Shown here piece after piece: positions 33,501-43,560 of a DNA stretch of 64,000 bases (positions are counted from its first letter, which is position 1; every line of letters starts with the position of its first letter). The notes beneath the pieces were generated by a model. It made no database searches and had not been told where the DNA came from. It saw only the letters and a program-made list of their open reading frames with translations. The DNA is from Dendrolimus kikuchii (taxonomy: Eukaryota; Arthropoda; Insecta; Lepidoptera; Lasiocampidae), in NCBI GenBank assembly GCA_019925095.2, contig CM034401.1, positions 17,821,838 through 17,885,837 of the forward strand, in the 5' to 3' direction. A program made the translations under genes and the position numbers.

Positions 33501-36500
33501 TATTTTATTTATTTGTATGTATAGATAGGAACGTGAAAAAAGAAAATTGCAATGTTGGCAATGACAGACGCTGAGATTAACATTAAGAAACAAAGAGGAT
33601 ATAATCACTACGTTGATCATAAATATTGAAACCAATAAAAAGGTTTTATGTCTTCTTCTTAGACAAGATAGAAAATCAAACAACTTTGATCTAAGTAATT
33701 TTAAACTTTATTGTCAAATAACAATCTGTTCTGTGATTTGATTTGAAAACGTAACATGTGCCCGCGAAACGTTAAATGACTCAATTTAAAAACTGGCAAC
33801 TTTTTTTATTCCGCTACTGTACAACCCTAAGATCTGTCACTAGAAAATTATGTTCATGTTCTAAAGTAAGTTTTTTTTTATTGTAGCACAATATATTGAG
33901 AAAATACTCTTCCTATTTGAAAAAATATCTCCAAACCCCTAACTTTAAAATCATATAGTGTAAAACTCATATATAATAAAAAATTCTAAAAGATACATGA
34001 AACTTTCTTACGTCTTAACTTAGACTTACGGGTCACTGGTCAATTATCAATTTTTTGTGACTGTTCTTTCATAGTAACATGTTTTTTTCAGAGCTTTATC
34101 ACCGTTGTGGCTAACTTGGCATTAAGATGGTTTATATCGTGTTTACCAGGAATATTTATAGAGCTGGCTGTGTCTGAACTAGAGGAAATCAAATTATTGA
34201 TTTTAAATCAATTTTTTATTTGCAAAGGTATGAGAGGTCATAATATTTTAAATTTACTTAATTTTTAGGGTAACGCGAAGTAACGCAAAAGTGTGTTTAA
34301 CTTTGAAGCAGCTTAAAAAATTAAAAACAAACCAAATTAATAAGAACGTCGCTTTACTATGTGTAGGCTGATATTTGTAACATACGCGTAACTCTCATTG
34401 ATGGCGTGCAAAATTTACAAAAACTTTGTCACATAGCCGGGGCTTTAATGTTAGGATGACGAATAATATAAATTTTTATTTATAATTTTATTTCAGGAAA
34501 ACATGTCCCATACACATTATACATACATACATAAGTTCACGCCACTTCGCTTGCGGTATAGGCACGAACAACAGAGAGCCATTCACGCTTATTCTTAGAC
34601 ACCTCACTTGCTTCTTTGACATTCATAACTCTTGTCATGCACGCTCGTCTGTTCTTAAGGCTCCTGACATCACCTTCTGCTAGTACACGATCAATTTGAT
34701 CATGGAAGGTGTGTCGTGTCCTTCCACTACTTCTATATCCATCCACGTTTGCATTACTTTACACAAATTATACATTATACAGAATTACACTAATACATAA
34801 AATTAAAAAGTTATACATACATACATATTCACATTCACACTTATTCATATATATACCACAAGTTATACTTTCATTATAGTATTATGCATAGCGCATCAGT
34901 GCCTAACGTAGGTACCGTCTACCCCATCAGCAATCCAAGCCAAAGCATTTAATCCGTGCAGGAACGGGATAGAATACTATTTCTTGCGGCCGGGCAGCCT
35001 GTCGTAAGAGGCGATGTAATAGCCCACAGCCAGGTGGTAGGCTATTTGCCCCTCTGGATGGCTACCACCCCTGGCCTAGAGTATGCTGCCATAACAACCT
35101 TGAGTTGTGTTCCAGCATTAGTCTCCAGGTTATTAATACCCTTTAGGGTGCGGTAGCATATTGGTAGCAACTTTCTTTGATTTTGGTTTTTCCGACGGTG
35201 ATGGTGATCACGGAAGACATAGATGTCAAGTGTCAACGAGTATTGTTAAAGTTTTATTTAGCCTACCGCCAACTTATTAATTTTAATTATTTAATTTTAA
35301 TTTTGTTTATGGTTATTATTTACTCTGTGGGAGCCTAATCTAATTTACTACCGCTTCGCAACATGTTATGGCTTGAAGAGAAGAAGCGGCGCAAGAAACT
35401 CTTCGGCAAACATGCCTAGCTCTAATAATTTTATATAATATTAAAATGGGTGGAAGAAAAAATAAAAGTAATTATCAGTCAAGTTGGTTTGTGTTCCGTT
35501 GTACGCAGGAAGAGCTCACAGTGTCTTGAGGTCTGGCAGCTGGTTTTTGCTGGGTTTGGGTCTTAATAGTTTTGATAATTGGACCTCAAACAGGTGGTAC
35601 TTGCCAACCATCTTCTCTATTGAAATTTGGGTGTTTTTTGATTTCAATAGCCTCACGCATCATTCTAGGTATGAAACGATTCTCTTTCGCGAGGATTTGT
35701 GGGTTATCGAATCTGATGTAGTGGTTGGGTTTATCCAGCGTGTGTTCACTGATCGCAGACTTCGTAGACCTTGTGTGTTTCATGTCAGCAATGTGTTCTT
35801 TTACTCGTGTTTTTATGCTCCTCTTTGTTTGCCCAATGTATGATAATCCACACTCACAATCAAGCTTGTAAACCCCTGCATCCTGGAGTGGGATATTGCA
35901 TTTCACAGGTCTCAGAAATTGGGTAATCTTTTTCTGCGGCTTGAAATATGTTTTGATTAAAGCTCGCCTGAGGATGTGACCAATTCTGTCTGTGACCCCC
36001 TTGATGTAGGGTAGGGTAGCAGGGTACCGCTCAACTGAAGGTGGTTTAGGGCCTTTGTGACGTTGGTGTGGAGTCTTCAGCTGATTGCGTTGTAGAACTC
36101 GCTTGACATGCTGAAGCTCTCCAGCTATGTGGTTCTCGTCACAAATTTTCTGTGCTCTCTGAAACAAAGATTTGCCCACGGTAGCTAACTGACTAGAATG
36201 GTGGGAAACGTAGAACGTCGGAAAAGCCAAAATCAAATAAAATTACCGCGCTTAAAACCGTTAAAACGTAGTTTTATTATGTATACAAGTCGCGAAACCT
36301 TAAGAAAATATTAAGCAACTTTGTTACTAATATCCATAGGCGCTGGTGGGCCATATACCTATCTGCTGAACTCGTGTAAAAAAAAAAAAAGTGTGCGTCT
36401 CGGAACGCCCGACAGAAGTGATAACTGAAACTAATCTAACTTGAACTATTTAATATTGAAATTGTTTAATTTGAGAAAAGCTTAGGTTATTACTTAAATT

Positions 36501-37146
36501 TTATGTATATTTATATGATAGTGTAAGAAAAGGTTATTTATCAATAAAATCTTTTATTGATTATAAAATATATTTTATTCTTAGTTACAATTCTTGAATA
36601 TGTACATTAGAATTTTGTGTATGTACATTATTAGTATCATTACTTAATCTAATTACCGAAATACGGCTAGCGCTGTGGGTTAGGGTGAGAGAGGAGGAGC
36701 CTGCCTACCGCTGCCGTATGCGTGAAAGAAGGGGAAGTCAGACAGACTGGCGCCGTAACGCGTTACGTAGCGAAGCGGTTTACCCTCCCATAAGAAGTTA
36801 TCACTTCAAAAATGGTCTCATATTTAGATTCTATATTATTCAAGGAAACGGAGAGTATACCCGCCACTGATTTCCGAAGTAGACTGGCAGGTTTCACATA
36901 TCGCTAACTTCGTTGTACAGATTTGCTTATAAATAAAAGTTTATGGTGATAATTTGTGTACTAAATGTTTCAGAAAAGAAAGAGCGTGTTCAATTTGAAG
37001 AAATGTTTGATTATCTGGAAGCTAATCCGTTGAAGATCACTATATTGAACCTGATACCAATAGACGGAAGTCTATTACTTAAGTTCGTATTGCTGTCTAC
37101 AACATATATTATTGTAGTTTTACAATTTACCCACATTCAATACTAG
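29942..37146 (+). CDS. Gustatory receptor gene, 4 exons, 351 aa
   Basis: An insect chemosensory receptor: a seven-transmembrane, ligand-gated channel subunit of the Gr family, expected in taste-neuron membranes; ligand unknown. Exons: 29942-30589, 32774-32872, 34092-34227 and 36974-37146. Introns start GT and end AG, and the phases (0, 0, 1) keep one frame to the stop at 37144. The last exon ends with TTYIIVVLQFTHI, matching the GR C-terminal signature TYhhhhhQF. The hydrophobic multi-span exon 1 and the short terminal exons also fit. The length is slightly below the usual 350-450. No stop or frameshift is seen, so it looks functional. Weaknesses: the exon 2 acceptor has a poor pyrimidine tract, and an upstream non-coding exon is possible. 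No close GR neighbour is visible. Likely a lepidopteran bitter-type lineage, which is inference. Confidence 0.85.
30735..31035 (-). mobile_element. Interspersed repeat in GR intron 1
   Basis: The left end, in reverse complement, reads GCCAAATCGGTACAGCCGTT, a typical 3' end motif of lepidopteran repeats. GGTAGGTGGCGCTG occurs twice (about 30842 and 30960). The right end GCAGGGGCCGCTAGTAT is the reverse of an ACTAG-type head. Confidence 0.55.
31195..31320 (+). mobile_element. LINE 3' tail, family L, in GR intron 1
   Basis: AAGGTTGTCTGGAAGAGATCGC, a decayed AGCAATAACACTACC, then CATAAAGTATATTCTA. More decayed than the 27093 copy. Confidence 0.6.
31480..31910 (+). repeat. Interspersed repeat in GR intron 1, paired with 58650-59040
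   Basis: Contains CCCGGGAATCCCGCGGGA and two related CCTGGGAAT.C.GCGG motifs, a GATCGAC...AAAATCT block, and CGTGGACGAAGTCGCGGGCA at the end. The same blocks appear in opposite orientation at 58650-59040. Confidence 0.6.
32010..32256 (+). mobile_element. SINE family B, best copy, in GR intron 1
   Basis: GGCCTCTATGGTTGAGCGGG (A box) is followed about 50 bp later by CCGGGTTCGATTCCTGG (B box). Then come TCTCCTTTATTTACTATGG, GTCTGGGATCAG, AACTTGCTTAATTTGGGGAT, and an ATT-repeat tail. A tRNA-derived SINE in sense orientation to the GR gene. Confidence 0.85.
32259..32552. mobile_element. Mariner-type MITE in GR intron 1
   Basis: CATGGAGAGAGTTT at the left and AAACTCTCTCCATG at the right are perfect inverted repeats flanked by TA (32257-32258, 32553-32554), the Tc1/mariner target duplication. 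The interior is about 265 bp, AT-rich and non-coding. It abuts the SINE B tail directly. Confidence 0.7.
32774..32872 (+). CDS. GR exon 2
   Basis: 33 codons (IMLNLSMTLLRSAPAVYFLL...), acceptor TTTTAG, donor GTAAGT. Hydrophobic with no stop. Both ends are phase 0, which matches exons 1 and 3. Confidence 0.75.
33241..33420 (+). mobile_element. Family F repeat in GR intron 2
   Basis: Head ACTAGCTGTGCCCGCGACTT, then TTACTACTTATAACATCAGC and AGAGATTAGCCGGAACATCC. Same family as 3738-3905. Confidence 0.7.
34092..34227 (+). CDS. GR exon 3
   Basis: 45 codons plus one base, encoding SFITVVANLALRWFISCLPG... and a VSELEEIKLL stretch typical of the GR penultimate exon. Acceptor TTTTTTTCAG, donor GTATGA. 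Confidence 0.85.
34518..34756 (-). mobile_element. Family D LINE 3' end in GR intron 3
   Basis: The minus strand encodes DGYRSSGRTRHTFHDQID to a decayed C-terminus, with the CATACATACAT tail at the left. Flanks TACACATTAT and TACACAAATTAT look like a target duplication altered by an indel. Confidence 0.75.
34948..35176 (+). mobile_element. SINE family A, 3'-truncated, in GR intron 3
   Basis: Head ATCCGTGCAGGAACGGGATA through GTGTTCCAGCATTAGT and a decayed GCGGTAGCATATTGGTAGCAA. It then breaks into Penelope-like sequence; no poly(A) end. Confidence 0.75.
35177..36330 (-). mobile_element. Penelope-like element in GR intron 3 (antisense)
   Basis: UTR blocks at 35177-35470 (minus orientation: CCGTGATCACC, TTTACTCTGTGGGAGCC reversed, GAAGAGAAGAAGCGGCGCAA) are followed by the coding segment 35586-36200. 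The right end (about 36215-36330) carries the same ACGTCGGAAAA.CCAAAATCA block in plus orientation. The element is therefore bounded by inverted copies of its UTR, a layout known for Penelope elements. 5'-truncated: the RT core is missing. Confidence 0.8.
35586..36200 (-). pseudogene. PLE polyprotein C-terminus with GIY-YIG endonuclease
   Basis: An open minus-strand frame of roughly 200 codons. It starts near LATVGKSLFQRAQ, runs through a region with KGVTDRIGHILRRA and the PLE-type linker IPLQDAGVYKLDCECG, then the endonuclease core SYIGQTKRSIKTRVKEHI. The GVY...YIG pair, the Cys residues just before it and the R...EH motif identify the GIY-YIG nuclease fused to Penelope reverse transcriptases. 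In an intact element it nicks target DNA to prime reverse transcription. The RT domain is absent, but the surviving frame has no stop, suggesting a fairly recent insertion. The first ~12 codons of the open frame (upstream of 36200) are flanking sequence. Confidence 0.85.
36318..36392 (+). mobile_element. SINE family A 3' fragment
   Basis: CTAATATCCATAGGCGCTGG, GGGCCATATACCTATCTGC and CTGAACTCGTGTAAAAAAAAAAAA: the last ~75 bp only. Confidence 0.65.
36393..36973. other. End of GR intron 3
   Basis: AT-rich. Contains a GC-rich patch at 36680-36790 (ACGCGTTACGTAGCGAAGCG) and a SINE C 3' scrap at about 36840-36905 in minus orientation. Ends with the exon 4 acceptor ATGTTTCAG. Confidence 0.5.
36974..37146 (+). 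CDS. GR exon 4 with the TYhhhhhQF signature
   Basis: Joined to the last base of exon 3 it reads EKKERVQFEEMFDYLEANP, then a transmembrane segment, TTYIIVVLQFTHI and QY before TAG at 37144-37146. This exon alone identifies the gene as an insect GR. Confidence 0.9.
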
Positions 37147-37289
37147 CTGTATCTGAGAATTTGTAGAGAAAAAGTCCCACGAAAATAGAAAAGCTCGAAG
37201 GCAAAAAATGGAACTATAAGAAAAGTTTAATATTTTCTTAAGTTTTAGTGACCAGTATGCATAGTAAAACTACGTTTTTTTATTTTTTC

Positions 37290-37930
37290 TCCCACCTACT
37301 TTAATATTATATAAAATTATTAAAGTTAGGCATGTTTGATGAAGAGTTTCTTGCGCCGCTTGTTCTCTTCAAGCCACAACATGTTGCGAAGCGGTGGTAA
37401 ATTAGATTAAGCTCCCTTAGAGTAAATAAAAACCATTAACTAAAATTAAAACTAAATAATTAAAATGAACAACTTGGCAGGAAAGGAATGCTCCGGTGGT
37501 TCGGGCATGTGGAAAGAATGACTAAACAGATATACAATGCAAAAGTGGATGGATGCAGAAGTCGTGGAAGGCCACGACACACCTTCCATGATCCAATTGA
37601 TCGTGTACTAGCAGAAGGTGATGTCAGGAGCCTTAAGAACAGACGAACATGTATGACAATAGTTATAAATGTCAAAGAAGCAAGTGAGGTGTATAAGAAT
37701 AAGCCTAAATGGCGCTCTGTTGTTCGTGCCTACTCCGCAAGGGAACTGGCGTAAAGTTATGTATGTATGTAACAACTTGGCGGTAAGCTAAATAAAAAGT
37801 TTAACAATACTCATCGACACTTGACATCTTTGTCTTCCGTGATCACGGCTACTGAAAAGAGAACGACACGAATCAAATAGATTTTCGCGGTTAAAACCGT
37901 TAAAACGTAGTTTTATTAAGAAAAGTTTAT
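37290..37930 (+). mobile_element. PLE UTR remnant, split by a family D copy
   Basis: The left part (to 37477) has GAGTTTCTTGCGCCGCTTGT, AAGCGGTGGTAAATTAGATT and AATAATTAAAATGAACAAC. The right part resumes at 37781 with CGGTAAGCTAAATAAA and CCGTGATCACGGCTACTGAA. Continuous counterpart: 46100-46500. It lies just downstream of the GR stop. Confidence 0.8.
37478..37770 (+). mobile_element. Family D LINE 3' end, 10-bp target duplication
   Basis: AACAACTTGG at 37468-37477 and 37771-37780. The insert encodes MLRWFGHVERMTKQIYNA through an EASEVYKNKPKWRS string to RELA, then the GTATGTATGT tail. The uninterrupted PLE copy near 46316 gives the empty site. Confidence 0.9.
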
Positions 37931-38139
37931 TTTCAAAACGTGCCCTACCTTATATTTTCGTGGTTCTATTTCTGTTAAAGTAGATTTTTAAAATTCTTAC
38001 ATGGTTTAGCTATTAAGTTAGTCTGTTCGATGTGAAAGATGTGATGTGTTTTTACGTGGTGTGCTTTGGTTTAGCTATTACTAATATAGGCTAGTCTGTT
38101 CAATGTCCACTATATTCAAAAGTTTGCTGTAGAACATTA

Positions 38140-38370
38140 TGTTTAAGCAAAATAATGAAACGCTTGGACTGTAAGGCCCTGAAGCTATAAGCCTTTACAA
38201 AGAGCTCTCAAACAGCTTAATTATTTCTTGAGGTGATCAGAGGGCTGGTTCCTACCACGGACATTGGATCAGAACTGCGATCCAGCGAGGTAACGTAGCC
38301 AGCCTTTTGGGAACCTTACCCACTGACTTCGATGACCAGTAATTTATTATACTCTTTAGGGATTATAGGT
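38140..38370 (+). pseudogene. Family K LINE C-terminus
   Basis: Across frames it reads LGP.AISLYKELSN-like sequence, IQRGNVASLLGTLPTDFDD and a stop. Parallels 58390-58640. Confidence 0.6.
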
Positions 38371-40235
38371 AGAATATAATACAAAGTTTTTTGCATTGTA
38401 GCTTATAATTGACATATACTTTAATGTAAGCAGAATAATTCCGATTTTCGGTAGCATATCATATTGCTAATATTCCAATATCCAAACAGTAAATCAAATA
38501 TTTTATCCCAACTGGAAATTACGTTCAGTCGAAAAAAAATAGAACATGTAACTTCTGTACGATACCCACACTTTTACAAATGTAAAAGTGTCGATCGACC
38601 AATATTTTCGCTTGAATCGTATTTCACTATCCATTTCTTTCATAAAAGACGATCGGATCGAGCCGTTATGTTATAAACAAGCAATCGCAATGGAAATGAA
38701 ATGAAAAATGGTTAGTGTAATTTAAGATTCGAATCTTAGGGTGTAGTGCCTTATTTAGCGTAAAGCGTATTTAAAACTTAGAAACTGCATTCCACGAAAT
38801 CATACACCACAGCACAAAAAATATCATGAACTTCAACAATGTCGCATTACGAAATGTATTTATCAAACTTATTGGGAGTGATACCATATTTTATTACAGC
38901 GTTTACAAGTTTTAGCAAACATTACACGTAGATAGACATATAATCACAAACTTTCATTCAAAAAATAATATCAGTTTTGAAATTGTACAGCTGGTGGTAT
39001 ACAATTTCATGAGGATAATGTTGAGACTACTTCAAAATTGCAACACGTCGCCTATTCCCTTAGCTTAACTATGTATAGTATAAAGCCTAGTAAAAGCATA
39101 CACGCATTAGAAAATAAGTATTCTGTATTAGTATATAGTAGTGACCTAAAACAATAGTCCCCTTTTTTGAAACACCAAAGGTTTAATTGTGAAATAGTGT
39201 TAAAGATTAAGCGGTTAAGATTTAAGTTTTGTATTAAAATAATAAATTTATTTTAGTGTTACAAAGTACCTTGTTTATGTATTATATTATAATATTTATT
39301 TAACTTAAATATTTTGTTTTGCGTCAATGATCGCGTGTACTATGACCACACCCTACAGAAGTGGCACGGCTGCAGTAAATCGTTGGTTCGTGTGAATGGA
39401 ACACGCCCTAACGAATGATACATATACCAATCTCCCAGTAATAATTATTTTATTAATGTACAACACCTTTTCGCCTATTTTTATAATTGATTTAGTGTTT
39501 ACTATTAATTAAACACCACCTAAAATATAAGTGGCATATCGTTTAATTTTAAATGACTATTTTATTCGCTTATTATCGCAATGGCTTAATAAGACGTTGA
39601 AGAGCTACTATACTAAGTGAATGATAATAGTTAATATAATATTAAGTTTCTAATGTTAATAAAAATATAGAATGACCGCTTTCTGTGATTTTTGTTTTAC
39701 ATATGCTGAAGTGGAAAATATAGGCTTCTTTTTTCTAAAATGACTTCGCTAGATTTTTTAATTTAGTCAGATAGGAACTCAAATTCTGCGAAGCCTACAC
39801 GTAGTCGTGAATATTGGAGTTCTAAACTAATCTTCAAGAAAATAGGCACCAGGTGAGAACCGGTCACAATATAGGCCAAAAGTGAGAGAAAAATGATCAC
39901 TGGTCACAATCGTGTACGGTAAACGACTTTCAGAGTTATATTTTTACTGGCCGATTATTATTCGTAAGATTCTTCCTCTATAATAAACACTAACCCGTTG
40001 ATATACACAGCGAATTAGTTAGTGTTAATCGTAAAGTGTTGGCAAAAGGAGAAAGAGAACAGAAGAAGATATGGAAAGATAAACTGAGACATCTTTATGC
40101 CTCTGCACGAATATCTAACCAATGTCAAGCACCCATCAATATCGACGTTTTAAGCAGAAGTAATACATATCCTACTACTATTTTTCAGTCTTAAACAATA
40201 TTGCACATTTTTTGAACATAAAAACTGTAAAGAAA
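38371..40235. other. Unassigned AT-rich sequence
   Basis: No gene. AGATTCGAATCT near 38728 is only a short palindrome. Short frames at 38464-38676 are not recognisable. Confidence 0.5.
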
Positions 40236-40239
40236 AATT

Positions 40240-40990
40240 TCACCAACCTTCAAGTTCCCGGTAAAACGCATGAACTGCCAAAAGGAGTCTTTCAACTTTA
40301 CTCCTACTTTCCGAGGTATATCCAAGCTAACCGTCTTCAGCTTCTTGGCATCTCCTAAACGTTAACTCTAAATTTTAGCTCCTATATAGAGTTTGTTGCT
40401 TTACTGGCTGGCAAAAAGCTAAGGGTTCTATCAAACGTAGTACTTCACACCACTCGAGTTGCTGAATCTTTACCAAGCACAAGTACGATCTTGCATGGAG
40501 CACTGCTCTCATCTCTGGAATGGCTCAGATAAACAGCAGTTCGAGACACTTGAGTCAATTGAGAAAAGAGCTAGGAAGCTGATAGGCAATAAGTGACTAT
40601 TTGACGAGTTGTCAGAGGTTAGATCATCAACGCAAAGTGGCTAGTTTGTCGGTATTCTATACGATATACTTCGGCGAGTATGCCATGGAATTACACGAAT
40701 TAATTTCTCTCTCACCTTTGTACCACCTGACAAGCAGACGTACGAGCTCACTCCAACAATATACGGTGGAAATACTATTCTTCCACTTTTGTCATACGTA
40801 CCGTAAAAGAGTGGAATTCTTTAATGCCATCTGCTTTTCCTGAAACATAATCTAGATGTCTTCAAGTCAACGCGTGAGCAGGTATCTTCTAGGTAAGTAT
40901 GGTCCATGTTAGACTGCGTTTCTACCTGACATCAGGCACAATATCGGTCAAATGAACCTACCGTTAGACCCTATTGAAGACGATCTATCT
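40240..40990 (+). pseudogene. CR1/Jockey-like LINE RT C-terminal remnant
   Basis: Across several frames: a SKKLRVLSN-like stretch, ...EHCSHLWNGSD-like, a LESIEKRARKLIGNK-like stretch, then HQRKVASLSVFYTIYFGEYA (40630-40685), VEFFNA and YNLDVFKS. This is the end of a non-LTR RT polyprotein with multiple frameshifts. A different subfamily from 21880-22315. Confidence 0.75.
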
Positions 40991-41561
40991 TCGACAGACA
41001 GCACTAATACTAGCTGAAGAAATATTTTACCAAAAGATACTGTTACTAGAATAATACTAGCGGAGATCTGTAGTACTAGAGATATCTAATTTAAAGTGGA
41101 CAAGTAACAAATCAGTACTCGTGGATTCGCGGAGTCATTATAACTAAAGAATACTTTTTTATTATTGTTTCAGGAGTACTAAAAATGAACTATGGTACTC
41201 CCAAAAAGCGTGGGTGCCGTTGCGTAAACTCAGACCCGGGACAAGCTGTGATCGATTTAACCGTACGCTGCTTTAATTATCTTCGCCTACGCATCGCCGG
41301 TACCTCAGATCTCTTGTTATCGAACTAGCCCCGATAATGATTTATTAGTTCAACTTAACTTGATATACTCTCAAAATTAGTTTCGAAAACTTGACGCTTA
41401 AAGAACGATAGTAATTGGACATGACGATGTTTCACTTTAGGAAAGTCGGATACTACCGTCGATGGTGCACCGATTTCGAATATGGAAGAATGCATTTATT
41501 AATTAGACGATGTAGTTTTTGATAAATTAATTTATAGACATGGTAAGGTGTACGCTTGGTC
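40991..41561. other. Unassigned
   Basis: TACTCCCAAAAAGCGTGGGT near 41200 may be more LINE 3' sequence. No gene. Confidence 0.4.
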
Positions 41562-41564
41562 TTA

Positions 41565-42088
41565 GGGACTAAATACATTTATTTAGCTCCAATCGCGTGT
41601 CACTGGACGATTTTCATTACACTTATTCAGCTCCGATTCTATAAGCCGCGTACAGCAGCTTGAGATTGTAAAGGCTCCTAGAGCGTGGTATCCCCGCTGA
41701 AACGCTTCTACCTACCGCGTACAGCGCTGAGTGACTTAGAAGCGTACCTTATGCTAAATCAAATCTAAACATATTCAAGTTGAAATCTGTCGACCAAGTG
41801 TGGGTAGGAAGTTTGTATACAGCGTTGAACGCGGCGGAAAGGCGCTAGACGCTGTCGTTAGCATGCACTAGAATACCAATGATAATAACAGCGCTCAATG
41901 CGGCTAAACAGCACCGAGTACTGTTGAAGTGTCCGCATGATAAAAACACACTTGTTTTCATTTTACGTTTGTTTGCCGCGAAAGCTGAATAGATGCGAAA
42001 AGCTGAACGGATGCGTAAGTATTTTCATACAAAACTGCTGTTTTCTATGGACAAAGATGAATTAAGCTGAATAAATGTAGTTAGTCCC
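41565..42088. mobile_element. Harbinger-type MITE, TTA target duplication
   Basis: GGGACTAAATACATTTATTT at the left and its near-complement AATAAATGTAGTTAGTCCC at the right (TIR about 25 bp), with TTA immediately outside at 41562-41564 and 42089-42091. TTATTCAGCT/AGCTGAATA motifs are repeated subterminally. 524 bp, no transposase. Confidence 0.72.
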
Positions 42089-42329
42089 TTAATATTGATT
42101 ATAACATTTTGGCGTATGATGTGGTGACTGCTGGTGATACTTGGCTTGGGGCGTTATCGGGGCAAGATAGTAAACACGGACATGACTGTGTTGTAATGAC
42201 GTTTAATTGCGACTAAAGAAAATGAGCTTGCGGCCGAAGCTACACGTAGACACACGATAATTGCAATTTTATATATGTGACTTTCCTCCCTACATTTCCT
42301 CCTTCGAAGCCGGCAGAACATTGGGAACG

Positions 42330-42425
42330 TCTTCGGTGTTAAAAATACTCATAGGCGACGGTAACCACTTTCCACCAAGTGTGCCGGCTACCTTTTTACC
42401 TGCTTTAGTCAATAAAAAAAGGTTC
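42330..42425 (+). mobile_element. SINE A-like 3' fragment
   Basis: CTCATAGGCGACGGTAACCA, CACCAAGTGTGCCGGCTACC, then CAATAAAAAAA. Diverged from family A proper. A related scrap in the opposite orientation lies at 53093-53170. Confidence 0.5.
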
Positions 42426-42968
42426 AATTGAGATGCATCCATAAAGCAGAAACATGATGATTTAGTTTCAACTGGATTAGATCATTCAATATTTATAGGT
42501 ACACAGGATGTAAGTATGAAGGCGTCAATAAACCAGCTGACCAAATTTACAAGAGGCGTTCACATAACGGTAACCAGTGAATTCAACCGAAGTGGTTTAG
42601 GCTGTTACATCACTTTAATTATGCACTGTACGCTCATAAAACCGAATTAGATATATCACAAATCAATCTCGTTGAAACTAAGTCATGCGTGACATGATGT
42701 ACATATTTTTGTTCAGACTATCGCTGTAAAATATGTGTTTAACCAGTGTTGGGTTATTAATTAATTTCTTCTTGTATGCCTTATGAAATTACAATGACAT
42801 ATATTATATTTGACGTACCAGTGCGTTTTGTTCTGATCGCGCTAATTTAATTTCGCTGTGAGATAAGTAGGAGGAGCAAGCTTAGACTTGACTTAAGAGA
42901 CACTTAGAAAATTTGGGGTGGTTAAGTCATCGAATTGTGGAAACTTATAAAAATTGTGATAATTATAT
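42426..42968. other. Unassigned AT-rich sequence
   Basis: No supportable feature. Confidence 0.5.
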
Positions 42969-43560
42969 TGTTACGTGCGAGCGGGGATACATACGTAGGA
43001 TTGGAAGGAAACACCATCTCTCTAAACCAAACGCTTTTATTGACTTACACAGCCGTACGTATTTCTTCTCCGCAGGATTGCCCCTACACGCACAACTAAC
43101 GACGCACTGTCCCGACGATAAGATGTCTCACTCACAATACCGTCGCCGATATTGCATAGACCACCTCCTGCTACCGCGGTTTTCACCTCCGAATGTACCG
43201 TGTGTAGCTCGCTTCTGGACCCCCTTCTAAATTTTGCTAAACTCCTCCGTGACTGAACTGCCCACTAAATTCACCACTAAACTCGTCACTGTCTTCTATT
43301 AAATGTTTCTTCCAACTCTTTCGTATCACTCTTGTCGCTTCGCTGTCTTGAATTGAACTCAACTGAACTACACAGCCCGGTAGGCGCGCCTTACGCTGCT
43401 TGTATACCCGGAAGAATCTTCTGGAACCCATAATTTCGATTACTATCTATACCTTTCTAACATTTATCTATCTCTGTTTTTTCCGTCCAAAATCTTCTAC
43501 CTTTTTCTAAAAGTCTTGAGACCGGCTTACGCTGCCAGAAAGTTCTACGCTCGGTCACCA
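42969..43560 (-). mobile_element. Solo LTR (same family as 51298-52003)
   Basis: Shares with the second copy CACTCACAATACCGTCGCC, ACCTCCGAAT, GTAGGCGCGCCTTACGCTGC and GGAAGAATCTTCTGGAACCC. It starts TGTTACG and ends CA beside ATAT/TATA flanks. On the minus strand GGGTATACAAGC is the equivalent of the other copy's TATA box. Confidence 0.7.

Noticed and set aside
37488..37754. 88-codon plus-strand frame as a host gene downstream of the GR
   Set aside because: It is the C-terminus of an RTE-like LINE, repeated at least seven times in the window and flanked by a target duplication.
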